DNA of 64,000 nt from AP-15 sp963795485. GTDB taxonomy: Bacteria > Pseudomonadota > Alphaproteobacteria > ATCC43930 > CGMCC-115725. The stretch lies in NCBI GenBank assembly GCA_963795485.1, contig CAWCIL010000007.1, positions 62,001 through 126,000 of the forward strand, given 5' to 3'. Below, in pieces: positions 17,933-30,442 of the stretch. The notes under the pieces were generated by a model that had not been told where the DNA came from, made no database searches, and saw only the letters and a list, made by a program, of their open reading frames with translations. Position numbers and translations under genes: made by a program. The first letter of the stretch is position 1; each line of letters begins with the position of its first letter.

Positions 17933-18922
17933 CGGCTCCTCGCATCTGGGTCGGACCACGTCCCGGCGATGCCGTAGGCGCGGGCGACGAGTTCGATCGG
18001 GTGCAGCTGGCGCGACGGCGAGCTTCTTGACCGCGTGGTGGTCTGGCAGGATCAGCGGCCATTCGAATTTGAGCATGAGCGCCCAGGGCGGGACCAAGGC
18101 GACGACGTCGTATCCGTTGTCGACCGAGGACGAAACCGTTGCTGCGACCTTTCTCGCGGGCCCGCGACCGCGGCGAGATCGCCGTGCTCGAGCGGCGGCA
18201 CGCCGTAGCACCGCGGGGTACAGCACCTCGGTCTCGATCTCGTTCCGCGCCAGCACGGCGCAGGCAGCTCGCCGAAGCCCGGATTGTCGTAATTGACAAA
18301 GCAGGTCGCGTAGAGCACCGCCTTGCGCGCGGAAGCGGGTGCCGCAGCCTCGACCGGCGGGGCCGACCTCTTTGCGCGGATCAAAAGGTGCGACCGTGGT
18401 AGGCCGGCAACGCCGCGCGGCGGTCGACCCCGAGAGTTTTTTCGAGGAGCGGTCGGGCCAGCCGATTGCCGCGATCGCCCGCCCAGTTGGCGAGCGGCGC
18501 CATGGCGCCGGCCAGACGGACGTAGCGGACGGTCTCGGCCATCTGTCGCCGCCGCAGCGGAACCTCGCGCTCTTTCAGTTCGACCGCTCGATGGCGCAGC
18601 ATCAGATGGGGAAAGTCGACATTGAATTCATGCCGCGGCACATTAAGGGCACTTGATCAATTAGCACATGTCGCACAGCGTACAGGCATGGCGACCTTGC
18701 CGAAATCCGCGGGCGCCGCGCCGTCGACCTCGCCGGTCGCCGAGCTGTCGATCAGGTCGAACAGCCGTCGAAATGCATCGCACAGGTTGAACCAACGCCG
18801 CAGGTGTGGCAGCTATCGAAGACGCGCTGCATTTCTGCTTCGGTTTTCGTGCGATCGGCAAAATCCGGATCCTGCCACCGGATCGCGTGCCGGGTCGCAG
18901 CGTCGAAGCTGCCTTCTCTCAG
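17929..18922 (-). pseudogene. Decayed CCG-domain (heterodisulfide reductase-like) Fe-S protein
   Basis: Pieces of a single protein appear in order in different frames: REGSFDAATRHAIRWQDPDF (about 18919), RVFDSCHTC with a CxxC cluster, ACTLCDMC (about 18670), HEFNVDFPHLMLRHRAVEL, LLEKTLGVDR, RKAVLYATCFVNYDNPG, ALMLKFEWPLILPD, and finally HPIELVARAYG. The presumed start codon is CTG instead of ATG, several frameshifts occur, and roughly 110 residues are missing between VKKLAVA and HPIELVAR. Intact relatives have about 440 residues with 4Fe-4S and CCG domains and sit between rubrerythrin and DUF3501. This copy cannot make a working product. Confidence 0.8.
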
Positions 18923-19036
18923 GATTCGGCTCTGATCGCCCGCATCTCGGGCCAGCGTCCAGCGTCAAGATAAAGAGGGCCGAAGCTTGCGCTCCGACCC
19001 TTCAGGTCTCGGTCGAAATCTCGCCGCGACCGCGTT

Positions 19037-19446
19037 TCAGGCGAGCTGGTCGAAAGCCCGCTGGAAGCGGCCGGCATGAGACTTTTCGGCCTTGGCCAGG
19101 GTTTCGAGCCACTCGGCGATCTCAACCCTCTTCGCGTGCGGTGTGGGCCATCCCCGGATACCTTTCGGTGTATTCGTGGGTCCCGCTCGCGACCGCCGCG
19201 GCGAGGTTGTCTGGGGTCGGCCCCGATCGATTTCCGGTCACCGGGTCGCCGACCTCCTCGACGTATTCGAGATGACCGTGGGCATGGCCGGCCTCGCCTT
19301 TCGGCGGTCGAGCGGAACATTTTCGGCACGTCGCTGTGGCCTTCGATGTCGGCTTTTGGCGGAAATACGGATAGCGGCGATTGGCCTCACTCGCCGGCAA
19401 ACACGATCTTCAGATTTTCCTCGGTCCTCGAATTCTTTAAGGCCAT
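19037..19446 (-). pseudogene. Decayed rubrerythrin
   Basis: A good start remains (ATG 19446 with GGAG upstream; MALKNSRTEENLKIVFAGE), but a TGA follows at once. Later parts lie in alternating frames: EANRRYPYF, KADIEGHSDVPKMFRSTAE, GEAGHAHGHLEYVEEVGDP, GTHEYTERYPGMAHTAREEG, EIAEWLETLAKAEKSHAGRF. These cover a whole ~136-residue ferritin-like rubrerythrin with Glu/His di-iron ligands, broken by at least four small indels. Intact family members reduce peroxide using electrons from Fe-S partners. It heads the same direction as the broken Fe-S gene and DUF3501, so the operon as a unit has been lost. Confidence 0.82.
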
Positions 19447-19548
19447 AGCTCCTGATGCCTACCGACCGCCCACGACGGCCGGCGCCTATCTGGGTTCCGC
19501 CTGCTGCAATTGGAGAATTTCATCCGGCAGCCCCCGAACCAGTCGGCG

Positions 19549-19761
19549 TCAGGTTATCGAGCCATAACCCAGTCTCGGCGTCCGCCGGGTGATCTCCGCA
19601 GCGACCGAACGCGCCGCGACATCGATATCGGCGAGCTCGCGGATCACCTGCGCGGGCACCCGCCCGGTGACCGCCGATACGCCCTCATCGGCGAGGATGC
19701 GGCTTCGCTCCCGTTCCAACCGTACTTGCAGGCGAACCAGCTCTTCACGATCCATTTTCAC
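19549..19761 (-). CDS. Small conserved-looking hypothetical protein
   Basis: A 70-residue product from GTG 19761 (GGAGG about 8 nt upstream) with strong GC-rich codon use. It is mostly helical and charged (DREELVRLQVRLERERSRILADEG, then ELADIDVAARSVAAEITRR). No cysteines or membrane segments are present. It lies about 100 bp upstream of the broken rubrerythrin on the same strand. I do not recognise the family. A possible promoter on the minus strand, TTGACC with ATATGG/TATGGC 17-18 nt on, lies at about 19835-19863. Confidence 0.5.
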   Translation of the reverse strand: MKMDREELVRLQVRLERERSRILADEGVSAVTGRVPAQVIRELADIDVAARSVAAEITRRTPRLGYGSIT

Positions 19762-20129
19762 GACGCAACCCTCCTCGCTGTGGTGTCTGCGATCGATGCC
19801 GGGCGATCCATTGTCGGACGGCCTCGCTGACAGAGCCATATGGGGAGGCTGGAGATCGGGTCAAGAATTGGAATTGATATAATTTGTCCTATAAGCGGCT
19901 GAGTAAGCTTAGCCGTTTAACCGCGGTACAGGTTGACATCGCCGCCGACGATTCACCGGACAGCCAAACCTCTTTGTCGCCGAGACGGTGCCTCGACGTT
20001 CAAAAACGGGCCCTGATGCCAGTGCGGGGAACCGTGAGTCACGAATGGAGCGCGCGCCGGACGGCTTATAGCCCACCCAGCGGCGTAGATCCTGTCGATG
20101 CTCAACCCGATGCCGGCGAGGCGTCGAAC
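19762..20129 (-). other. Intergenic region, possible promoter and short palindrome
   Basis: The stretch is locally AT-rich around 19865-19890. It holds a short inverted repeat, CGGCT...AGCCG, at about 19897-19916 that could end transcription of the irr gene. No gene is convincing. Confidence 0.35.
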
Positions 20130-20552
20130 TCAGCCGCTGCCGGGGTGTACCCGGACAATGATGTTGACGCGGCGAATTTCGGTGCCCGTGGGCGGCGCCG
20201 GCAATCCGCTGACCACCAGATGGTGTCCGGGAATATCCTGCAATTCGCCGGTCGCCTCGCAGAAGAAGTGATGGTGATCGTCCGTGTTAGTATCGAAATA
20301 GGAGCGCCCGGGTTCGATCACCGCCTCGCGCAAAAGCCCGACCTCGGTAAACTGGTGAAGCGTGTTATAGATGGTCGCGAGCGACACCCGAATTCCTGAC
20401 GTCAAAGCTTCGCCGTGCAGTTGCTCGGCGGTCACGTGCCGATCGCCGCCTTCGAGAAGCAGCCGGGCCAGCGACAGGCGCTGACGCGTCGGCCGCAGCC
20501 CGACGGCGCGCAGGCGCTTCAATACGGTCGGGTAAGGGAACGCCTTATTCAT
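20130..20552 (-). CDS. irr: Irr-type iron response regulator (Fur family), copy 1
   Basis: Irr is the alphaproteobacterial Fur-family regulator that represses or activates iron and haem genes when haem is scarce, and is inactivated through haem. The 140-residue protein has the Fur winged helix (GLRPTRQRLSLARLL, VSLATIYNTLHQFTEVGLL) and the Irr dimer region with SYFDTNTDDHHHFF; the His triplet at 93-95 is the known haem-contact site. The N-terminal GCPWHD haem-regulatory motif of Bradyrhizobium Irr is absent, as in many Irr proteins. It shares most of its sequence with a second copy at 25.05-25.48 kb. It sits 204 bp downstream of the NHL gene on the same strand. Confidence 0.88.
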   Translation of the reverse strand: MNKAFPYPTVLKRLRAVGLRPTRQRLSLARLLLEGGDRHVTAEQLHGEALTSGIRVSLATIYNTLHQFTEVGLLREAVIEPGRSYFDTNTDDHHHFFCEATGELQDIPGHHLVVSGLPAPPTGTEIRRVNIIVRVHPGSG

Positions 20553-20667
20553 GCCTCAAATATAGATCGACGCCCGCCAAAAATAAACAGGCGCCTCGCA
20601 GCGAATCACGTTTTTTGGCACGACAGCGTTTCACGAGGTCTCCGCCTCTGCGCTTTGGTTCGCACAT

Positions 20668-20712
20668 CCTGCCTCCCGGCAACGCAGCCTCTGCTGCGCA
20701 TGGGGAGGCAGG
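20668..20712 (-). terminator. Long hairpin downstream of the NHL-repeat gene
   Basis: CCTGCCTCCC (20668-20677) and GGGAGGCAGG (20703-20712) form a perfect 10-bp stem with further inner pairing (ACGCAG with CTGCG). It lies about 45 bp after the NHL stop and before irr. There is no T-run, so it may be a 3'-end stabiliser rather than an intrinsic terminator. Confidence 0.45.
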
Positions 20713-20756
20713 AACATTGCGGCCAGCCATCAAAACAGGCCGGCTGGAGCCCGGTC

Positions 20757-21860
20757 CTACAGATTCGCCTGGAAATCGCTGTAGTCGCGGACCTTCTTGT
20801 AGATCTGCAGCCGGTTGCGCTGACTGTCGGCCACGATGACGCTGTCGGTCGCCGGATCAAACTCGACGGCCGTCGGGAAGCAGAAGCGCCATTGCGGTTC
20901 GAGGCTCTTGACCCGGCGCCGCGCCTTGGCCATGTCGGGGTTGGCCTCGACGGTCTGCGCGCCCCATTTCGACAGCACCTGGGCATCGCCGATCAGGTTG
21001 GCGACCGGCCTGCCCTCGGCATCGAACACGCAAACCCGGTGATTACCCCAATCGGTGACATAGATGTCGCCGTCGGAATCCACCGCGACATCGGTCGGGT
21101 GATTGAGCAGGCCGGGTTTGGGATAGTGCGCCGTCTCGGAAGCGGGCGAAACGTAGGGCCCGAACATGGTCACGGCGTAGGCACTCTCAGGGGCTTCGAC
21201 CTTGCCGTACTGGCCGAATTTCATCAGGAACTTGCCCTCGGGGGAAAGCTTCTGCACGCGATGGTTCTTCCAGTCGGCGACGTAGATGTTGCCGTCCTTG
21301 TCGAGGGTGATTCCCCACGGCTGGTTGAACTCGCCGTCGCCATTGCCGGCCCGGCCGCACTTGCCGACGAATTTACCCTCGGGCGTGAAGACCTGCAGTC
21401 GGTTGTTGCCGCTGTCGACAACGATGATGTTGCCGTTCTTCTCGACCGCCAGACCAGCCGGGTGCAGCAATTCGCCGTCGCCGCTGCCGGTGTTGCCCCA
21501 TTTGCGAACGAACTTGCCGCTGCTGTCGAACACCGAGACCGTGTTGGTCCAATCGTCCGAGACATAGACATGGTCATTGTTGTCGACGGCGACGCCGAAC
21601 GGCCAGATGCAATTGCCCTCGCCTTCGCCGTATTCGCAAAAGTCGGCGATGAATTCTTCCTCGCCTGGGCCGCCGAGCTGCACCTTGTTGACGTGCATCC
21701 CGAAATTATTCTCGTTTCCGCGATTGGCGGCGTAGAGAACCCCGTTTTTGCCGAGGCACATCGTCTGCACGTAATTGAAGCCCGGGCCGCGGGCGGCGTT
21801 GCGCCCGACCGCATGGCTCCAATCGAAGACGCGTCCTTCCGAGACCGTTGTGAGCGGCAT
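20757..21860 (-). CDS. NHL-repeat beta-propeller protein
   Basis: The 367-residue protein contains about six NHL units of the form GVAVDNNDHVYVSDDWTNTVSVFDSSGKF, GLAVEKNGNIIVVDSGNNRLQVFTPEGKF, GITLDKDGNIYVADWKNHRVQKLSPEGKF, DVAVDSDGDIYVTDWGNHRVCVFDAEGR. NHL propellers bind proteins or polymers or act as lyases; no catalytic residues can be assigned. No signal peptide is visible, so it is likely cytoplasmic unless exported with partners. ATG 21860 has AGGAGGAG upstream. It is the third gene after DUF1800 and DUF1501 and presumably part of that operon (110-bp gap). Confidence 0.87.
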   Translation of the reverse strand: MPLTTVSEGRVFDWSHAVGRNAARGPGFNYVQTMCLGKNGVLYAANRGNENNFGMHVNKVQLGGPGEEEFIADFCEYGEGEGNCIWPFGVAVDNNDHVYVSDDWTNTVSVFDSSGKFVRKWGNTGSGDGELLHPAGLAVEKNGNIIVVDSGNNRLQVFTPEGKFVGKCGRAGNGDGEFNQPWGITLDKDGNIYVADWKNHRVQKLSPEGKFLMKFGQYGKVEAPESAYAVTMFGPYVSPASETAHYPKPGLLNHPTDVAVDSDGDIYVTDWGNHRVCVFDAEGRPVANLIGDAQVLSKWGAQTVEANPDMAKARRRVKSLEPQWRFCFPTAVEFDPATDSVIVADSQRNRLQIYKKVRDYSDFQANL

Positions 21861-21970
21861 AGCGCTCCTCCTCTTTCAATCGACCTGTTTGCGTTCACTC
21901 GCCGGTACCGCCGGCCGGCCTCCTAAGCGGGATTCTCGTCCCGAAAAGAGACCGGCCGACAGTCTTGCCG

Positions 21971-23110
21971 TCAGTTCAGGAAGGCCGGCTGTTCGTAGGT
22001 GCCGTTGACGATCGGCGCCGGATTGAGTTTCAGCCACTTGTCGAGGATCGTCGAGTAGACGCTCCGGAAGTCCATGTTCGGGTTCATGTCTCCTTGAACC
22101 AGATGCTCGGGCTTCAGCGACGGCATCTCGCCGTAATGACCGCCCTTGACCTTCTCGCCGAGCACGAAAGCGACGCCGCCGGCGCCGTGATCGGTGCCCG
22201 AGCCGTTGTCGCGGACGCGACGGCCGAACTCGGAGAACAACAGCATGATCACGTTGTCGGCGTGGTCATGCTCGCGCAGGTCCTTCATGAAGGCATCGAC
22301 GCCCTCCGTTACCGCGGTCCACAGATTGCCATGGCCGGGGTTCTGACCGGCGTGGGTGTCGAAGGTGCTGTGATCGCAGTAGAAGATGCGGCTGCCCAGA
22401 TCGGCCAGATGGGTCTGCGCAATGCCCTTGAGCTTGCGGGCGATCGAGGTGTTCGGATACTGCACCGTGGATGAGTAATTCTGCGGCGCGACCTTCAGAA
22501 TGTCTTCGCCCTTCAGTGAATCGATGCCGGTGTCGGCCATGTAGTCCATGACCGCGCCGGTGCCGATCGCCGGTTTGTACATCGCCGCGAACCGCTCGAG
22601 CACCTGCTTGCGCTGCTCGCCCTGAATGGTCGGCAGAAAGCCATACCGTTCCAGAGGCCCGCCGACGCACGCCACCGGCACGCCCGGTACCGCCAGAGAA
22701 CGGGGCAGGCTCGGTCCGAAGCTGACCGTGGTGACGACGTTCTCTTTTTTCGGGTCGAACTCGCGTGCCACGCGGCCGAGCCAGCCTTCGGTCCCGACCT
22801 TGACCGGCTCGCAGGTGTGCCAGATGTCCATGGCGCGGAAGTGCGACCGCGGCGAGTCCTTCCAGCCGACGCCGTGCAGGATCGCGAGCTTGTCCTCGTC
22901 CCAGAACTGCTTGATCGGCGCCATGTAGTGCGGGATGCCGTAGTCCTTGTCCAGGTGCATGATCTGGTTGTCGGGGATCCCGACCGCCTTGCGGTTGTCG
23001 CGGTACAGCGGATTGTTGTAGGGGATCACGGTGTTCAGATAGTCGTTTCCGCCCGTCAACTGCAGAACGACAATGACGGGATCCTTCTTCGTCTCTTGGG
23101 TTGCTGGCAT
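21971..23110 (-). CDS. DUF1501 family protein
   Basis: DUF1501 proteins resemble the alkaline phosphatase/sulfatase fold and nearly always travel with DUF1800. This 379-residue copy shows VVLQLTGGNDYLNTVIPY near the N-terminus, SPRSHFRAMDIWHT, FYCDHSTFDTHAGQ around residue 240, and LLFSEFGRRVRDNGSGTDHGAGGVAFVLG, with His/Asp clusters that look like metal ligands. Most relatives carry a Tat signal; this one starts directly at MPATQETKKDP and lacks one. ATG 23110 has AGGAGGAACC upstream and follows DUF1800 by 28 bp. Biochemical role unknown. Confidence 0.92.
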   Translation of the reverse strand: MPATQETKKDPVIVVLQLTGGNDYLNTVIPYNNPLYRDNRKAVGIPDNQIMHLDKDYGIPHYMAPIKQFWDEDKLAILHGVGWKDSPRSHFRAMDIWHTCEPVKVGTEGWLGRVAREFDPKKENVVTTVSFGPSLPRSLAVPGVPVACVGGPLERYGFLPTIQGEQRKQVLERFAAMYKPAIGTGAVMDYMADTGIDSLKGEDILKVAPQNYSSTVQYPNTSIARKLKGIAQTHLADLGSRIFYCDHSTFDTHAGQNPGHGNLWTAVTEGVDAFMKDLREHDHADNVIMLLFSEFGRRVRDNGSGTDHGAGGVAFVLGEKVKGGHYGEMPSLKPEHLVQGDMNPNMDFRSVYSTILDKWLKLNPAPIVNGTYEQPAFLN

Positions 23111-23138
23111 TGCAGGTTCCTCCTGATACGTTTGACCG

Positions 23139-24545
23139 TTAGCCGAATTGATACTCGCGGGTCGCGACGATCAGCTGCAGCATTTCGGCGGCGTGCTGAT
23201 CCGCGACTTTGGCGTTGGCATCGCTGTCCCAGGTCACCTGGCCCCATTCCTTCGCCTGAGAAAGCAGCTCCTGCTTGGTGTCGTCGCCGACTTGCACCGG
23301 GCCGATCTGGTCGAGGCAATTATCGACCAGCTGCTCGGGGCTCAGCGAACCATGCTGCTTCAGCCGGTTGATGATGTTGCGGACACCCGGCAGAGAAGTG
23401 TCGCCGATCTTTTCCGCGACGAAGTTCACCCGCGCCATCAACGAGCCGCTGTTGATCCACTCTTTGCCGGTGTGCCATCCCTCGACCGAGGGCGGGTTGA
23501 GCAGATCCTGGCCCATATAGGTCGGATTCATCGACAGCTCGCCATATCCCGGCTTCGGGATTTCGTAGCCGCCGACAAGCCGCAACGTGCTGACCACGAC
23601 TTCGGCCGGAGACTTCATGTGCTCGAAGCGGGCATCCTTGAAAAAGTCTGAGTTGAACAGCACGCGCAGCACCGAGCGCATGTCGAATTTGGCGTCGCGG
23701 AACGCCCCCACCAGGGTGTCGACCGCCTTTTGGTCGCGCGGCGCTTCGATCGGCCAGGCCGGCACCTGCGGTTCGTCGGCGACGAAGAAGTTGTACAAAT
23801 GGCGGCAGATGAAGCGGCCGCAAGCCGGCTGCTGCACCACGATGTCGATGATGTCCTCGCCGTTGAACCGGCCCTTATGCCCGAGGAACACCTTCTCGCC
23901 GTCGTCATGGTCTTCGGGGCGATACTCGAATTTCCATGGGAAGCGGCCGTAGGGCGCGCGCGGAATCTTGGTCTCGAAGGTCCAGCCCGTGAAGGCCCGC
24001 GAGCATTCGCGGACATCCGTCTCGGTGTAGTTGCCGGCGCCGAGGCTGAACAGCTCGAGCAACTCGCGGCCCCAATTCTCGTTGACCGCGGTCCCATGAT
24101 TCTGCTGATTGTCCAGCCAGAAGATCATCGTCGGGTTTCTTGCGACCTTGAGCAACAAATCGCGATAGTTGCCGAGGCCGTTGTCGCGGAACAGATTGAT
24201 CTGCTCCAGCAGCTGGTCATAGTTGTCGACCTTCGAATTGCCGGTCGCAAACACATGGTGCCAGAACAGCGCCATCTTCTCTTCGAGCGGACGCTGGGTG
24301 TTGACCAGATAGTACATCCAGTTGAGATTGCCCATCGGCGGCTGGCCGCCGGGCAGCAGTGACGCCGGCTGGTAGCGCAGCAAGCTATAGGCGTCGACCG
24401 GCGGCTGCGTCTCGGGATGCAGCAATTCCTCAACCGTCGCCTCGTACCCCTTGGCGGCCCGTGCCTCGAGCTCGTCCCGCCCAGCGCCGAAACCAGCCCG
24501 TCGCATCAGATGCGCCATCAAAGCGATGTCTTCTTGGTATGCCAT
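23139..24545 (-). CDS. DUF1800 family protein
   Basis: The 468-residue protein has the family's opening (HLMRRAGFGAGRDELEA), PMGNLNWMYYLVNTQRPLEEKMALFWHHVFATGNSKV, NENWGRELLELFSLGAGNYTETDVRECSRAFTGW, the basic central region, and the C-terminal PPSVEGWHTGKEWINSGSLMARVNF. DUF1800 proteins are of unknown function and pair with DUF1501; the conserved Trp/Asn/Glu cluster suggests an active or binding site. No signal peptide is evident. ATG 24545 has AGGAGGAGGG upstream. It is the first gene of the DUF1800-DUF1501-NHL operon and has a near-consensus promoter about 210 bp upstream. Confidence 0.92.
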   Translation of the reverse strand: MAYQEDIALMAHLMRRAGFGAGRDELEARAAKGYEATVEELLHPETQPPVDAYSLLRYQPASLLPGGQPPMGNLNWMYYLVNTQRPLEEKMALFWHHVFATGNSKVDNYDQLLEQINLFRDNGLGNYRDLLLKVARNPTMIFWLDNQQNHGTAVNENWGRELLELFSLGAGNYTETDVRECSRAFTGWTFETKIPRAPYGRFPWKFEYRPEDHDDGEKVFLGHKGRFNGEDIIDIVVQQPACGRFICRHLYNFFVADEPQVPAWPIEAPRDQKAVDTLVGAFRDAKFDMRSVLRVLFNSDFFKDARFEHMKSPAEVVVSTLRLVGGYEIPKPGYGELSMNPTYMGQDLLNPPSVEGWHTGKEWINSGSLMARVNFVAEKIGDTSLPGVRNIINRLKQHGSLSPEQLVDNCLDQIGPVQVGDDTKQELLSQAKEWGQVTWDSDANAKVADQHAAEMLQLIVATREYQFG

Positions 24546-25049
24546 CTTAGGCCCTCCTCCTTAGCGGTGTTGGTGGTGAATCGCTCTAAATCGCTGTCGA
24601 TCGTCGGAAATCGTGCGCCCGCCTCGTGTGACCGCGGTTGCGCGCATTTGCCCGCAATCCGCACGAATTCCACACCCAAGCCCATTCGACCTCGACCCGG
24701 CACAGCATCAATCGCCGGCATCCAATCGGGGTCGATGCAGGCCGAACCTGCACCTTGGAACGATTTTATCCTAGGTGCGGGAACTGTCAAGCGGGCCGCG
24801 AGCGGACGAGTGTCTCATTTTTTCCGCTGAGGCCGTTTTTCTGCCGGCGGGCGATCCGCGGTGGCTTGCCCGCGCGCCGCGCTCCCGCCCAGGAAAAACC
24901 GTATGCCGTCAAAGCGACCACCATGACGGCCGGCGCCACGGGCGGAAGGCCAGCCGGCTGCGATCTCGGCGCCGCAGCCAAATGAGAATTTGCTTCGAGC
25001 GCTCACTTGGGCGGCAATGTTGCGGACGCTCCGGTCGGCGAGGCGGCGG
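24546..25049 (-). other. Non-coding region with long 5' leader of the DUF1800 operon
   Basis: A strong promoter lies at 24763-24790, leaving about 210 nt of untranslated leader before DUF1800. The part from 24791 to 25049, downstream of the second irr copy, has no convincing gene; a minus frame near 24815-25078 overlaps the end of irr and looks like chance. Confidence 0.5.
24763..24790 (-). promoter_or_regulatory. Near-consensus sigma-70 promoter for the DUF1800-DUF1501-NHL operon
   Basis: On the minus strand TTGACA (24790-24785) is followed by a 16-nt spacer and TAAAAT (24768-24763). The -35 is perfect and the -10 differs at one base from TATAAT. It stands out in this GC-rich DNA. It points to DUF1800 and lies between it and the second irr gene. 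Confidence 0.7.
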
Positions 25050-25475
25050 TCAGCGGCCCTCGGGACCGACGCGGACAATCACGTCGACGCGACGGACCGC
25101 GGTGCCGGCAGGTGCTGCCGGCAGCCCGCTAACGGTAATTCCTTGGGCCGGGATGTCCTGCAGCATTCCGTTCGATTCGCAGAAAAAATGGTGATGGTCG
25201 GCGGTGTTGGTGTCGAAATAGGAGCGGCCCGGCTCGACCACGACCTCGCGCAGCAGCCCCGCCTCGGTGAATTGATGGAGGGTGTTGTAGACGGTGGCCA
25301 GCGAGACCGGGATGGCGCTCGCCGCTGCTTCGCCGTGCAGCTGCTCAGCGGTCGTGTGGCGGTCGCCGTTCTCCAGCAGCAGCCGAGCGAGCCCGAGGCG
25401 CTGGCGGGTGGGCCGCAATCCTGCGGCGCGCAGGCGTTCCAAGGCGATCGAAGAGGAAGACTGCAACATGGTCAT
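25050..25475 (-). CDS. irr: Irr-type iron response regulator (Fur family), copy 2
   Basis: This 141-residue paralogue of the regulator at 20.1 kb has GLRPTRQRLGLARLLL, VSLATVYNTLHQFTEAGLLREVVVEPGRSYFDTNTADHHHFF with the His triplet at 94-96, and the same C-terminal RRVDVIVRV. I use ATG 25475; ATG 25493 is possible, but an AT-rich block (CATATATAT), which resembles a -10, overlaps that start. It faces the DUF1800 operon promoter and starts 41 bp after the nitronate monooxygenase stop. Two Irr proteins in one genome suggest divided target sets or responses. Confidence 0.88.
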   Translation of the reverse strand: MTMLQSSSSIALERLRAAGLRPTRQRLGLARLLLENGDRHTTAEQLHGEAAASAIPVSLATVYNTLHQFTEAGLLREVVVEPGRSYFDTNTADHHHFFCESNGMLQDIPAQGITVSGLPAAPAGTAVRRVDVIVRVGPEGR

Positions 25476-25534
25476 AGGCGATATATATGACATTATTCCG
25501 ACAAAACAAATGAATGCGTTGCGGCTTTGTCGGC

Positions 25535-26928
<1,394 letters not shown>

Positions 26929-26932
<4 letters not shown>

Positions 26933-27711
26933 CAGCGGGCTCCCTGCGGCATCGCCGCGGCATCGCTCGCGAGGCCCGCCGATTGCGCCGTGCCGCCCGG
27001 CGTCCCGGCAAGGACGAGGTCTGGGACATCCGAAAACACCGAGGCGACCCCCCAGGCGAAGAGCTCGCGCGTCCGCGCGGCATCATTGACCGTATAGGCG
27101 AGCACAGAATAGCCCGATTTACGGATTTCGGCCACGATGGCGGGCCGCAGGCGCCGGTGGTCGGCGTTGATCGTCACACAGCCGAGATAGTCGAGACGCG
27201 CCCGCCAATCGCGCGGAACCGCCCCGACCAGCAACCCGCGGGCAATCGCCGGCGCATGGTCGCGCGCCGCCGTCAAGGCCGCTGGCACAAAACTCGAAAT
27301 CAGCGGCGCCGGCAACTCACGAGGCCACCCCCGCGACAAAAGATCGGCCGCCGCCGCTCCGGTTTCGGCAGCGCGACCGCGGGCGGCCTTGACCTCGACG
27401 TTAGCGCCGAGCCCGAGCTCGGCCAGCACCCCGATCGCCTCACTCAAAGTCGGCACCTGCTCTCCGGCAAAGGTCGGAGCGAACCATCCGCCGGCATCAT
27501 AGCGCCGGATCGCCGCAAGCGGCAGCGCCCGAGCCTTGCCGCGGCCACTCGTCGTCCGCTCCAGCCGCTCGTCGTGCAGCAGCACCAGTTCGCCGTCGCC
27601 GGTCAGGCGCACGTCGAACTCGACCCAGCGGCAACCGAGCGCGGCCGCCCGGCGCAGCCCGGCGAGCGTGTTCTCAGGCGCACGCGCGGCGGCTCCGCGA
27701 TGTCCGATCAC
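26929..27711 (-). CDS. ugpQ: Glycerophosphodiester phosphodiesterase
   Basis: The enzyme splits glycerophosphodiesters into glycerol 3-phosphate and an alcohol, using a metal-dependent TIM barrel. The frame reads VIGHRGAAARAPENTLAGLRRA, then WVEFDVRLTGDGELVLLHDERLERTTSG, then ANVEVKA; His/Glu/Asp of HRG...ENT, the EFDV pair and HD are the catalytic and metal residues. The end SVFSDVPDLVLA is normal. The start is unclear: GTG 27711 sits directly at the HRG motif and has no ribosome site, but the frame stays open into the pnp 3' end with no ATG. It may be translated by coupling from pnp. The family call is firm; symbol by similarity. Confidence 0.82.
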
Positions 27712-27835
27712 CGGCGGGAAGCGGTCGTCGCCACGAGGACTGCCGGCGCCTATCGCATCGCGCTCCGACGATCGGCTGGCAGCGGGAAGCGCGGGGCCGC
27801 CTCGCTCGCCACCGTTAGGCGTCAGGACCGATCCC

Positions 27836-29969
<2,134 letters not shown>

Positions 29970-30157
29970 TCCCAATCTTCCCTTTCAAAAAACGTCGCGC
30001 GGTGCGAAAGGCGGGCCACCAAGGCCGCGCCGCCGCCTGCCGGCGAAATCTTCGGTCATCCGCCGGTCCGTCACCCGCGACGGCATCGGGCAACCTACCC
30101 TTTCGGCAAATCCGGGGCGCGGCGACGACCGCGCGGGCACAGGATCTCGGCCCGGCA

Positions 30158-30427
30158 TCAACGGCGCAGTCCAAGCCGGCCGATCAACGTCTCGTAGCGG
30201 GTCACGTTCGACCGCTTGAGGTAGTCCAACAAACGACGGCGCTGGCCGACCATGACCAGCAAGCCGCGACGCGAATGGAAGTCTTTCTTGTGGGTTCCGA
30301 GGTGATCGGTGAGGTTGCGGATGCGCTCGCTGAGGATCGCCACCTGGACCTCGGGCGATCCGGTGTCGGCCGCTTTGGTGGCATATTCGGAGATGAGCGT
30401 CTGCTTGCGCTCGGCGGTGATCGACAT
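30158..30427 (-). CDS. rpsO: 30S ribosomal protein S15
   Basis: This 89-residue, highly basic protein has the standard S15 sequence (SITAERKQTLISEYATKAADTGSPEVQVAILSERI, DHLGTHKKDFHSRRGLLVMVGQRRRLLDYLKR). It binds 16S rRNA helix 22 early in 30S assembly. It starts 15 bp after truB and is followed after 188 bp by pnp, the classic order; that gap usually carries processing sites. Confidence 0.98.
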   Translation of the reverse strand: MSITAERKQTLISEYATKAADTGSPEVQVAILSERIRNLTDHLGTHKKDFHSRRGLLVMVGQRRRLLDYLKRSNVTRYETLIGRLGLRR

Positions 30428-30442
30428 CGGGTCGAGCCTCTT

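Noticed and set aside
24815..25078. Minus-strand 87-residue frame downstream of the second irr
   Set aside because: Overlaps the irr end, lacks a ribosome site and has an unnatural composition.
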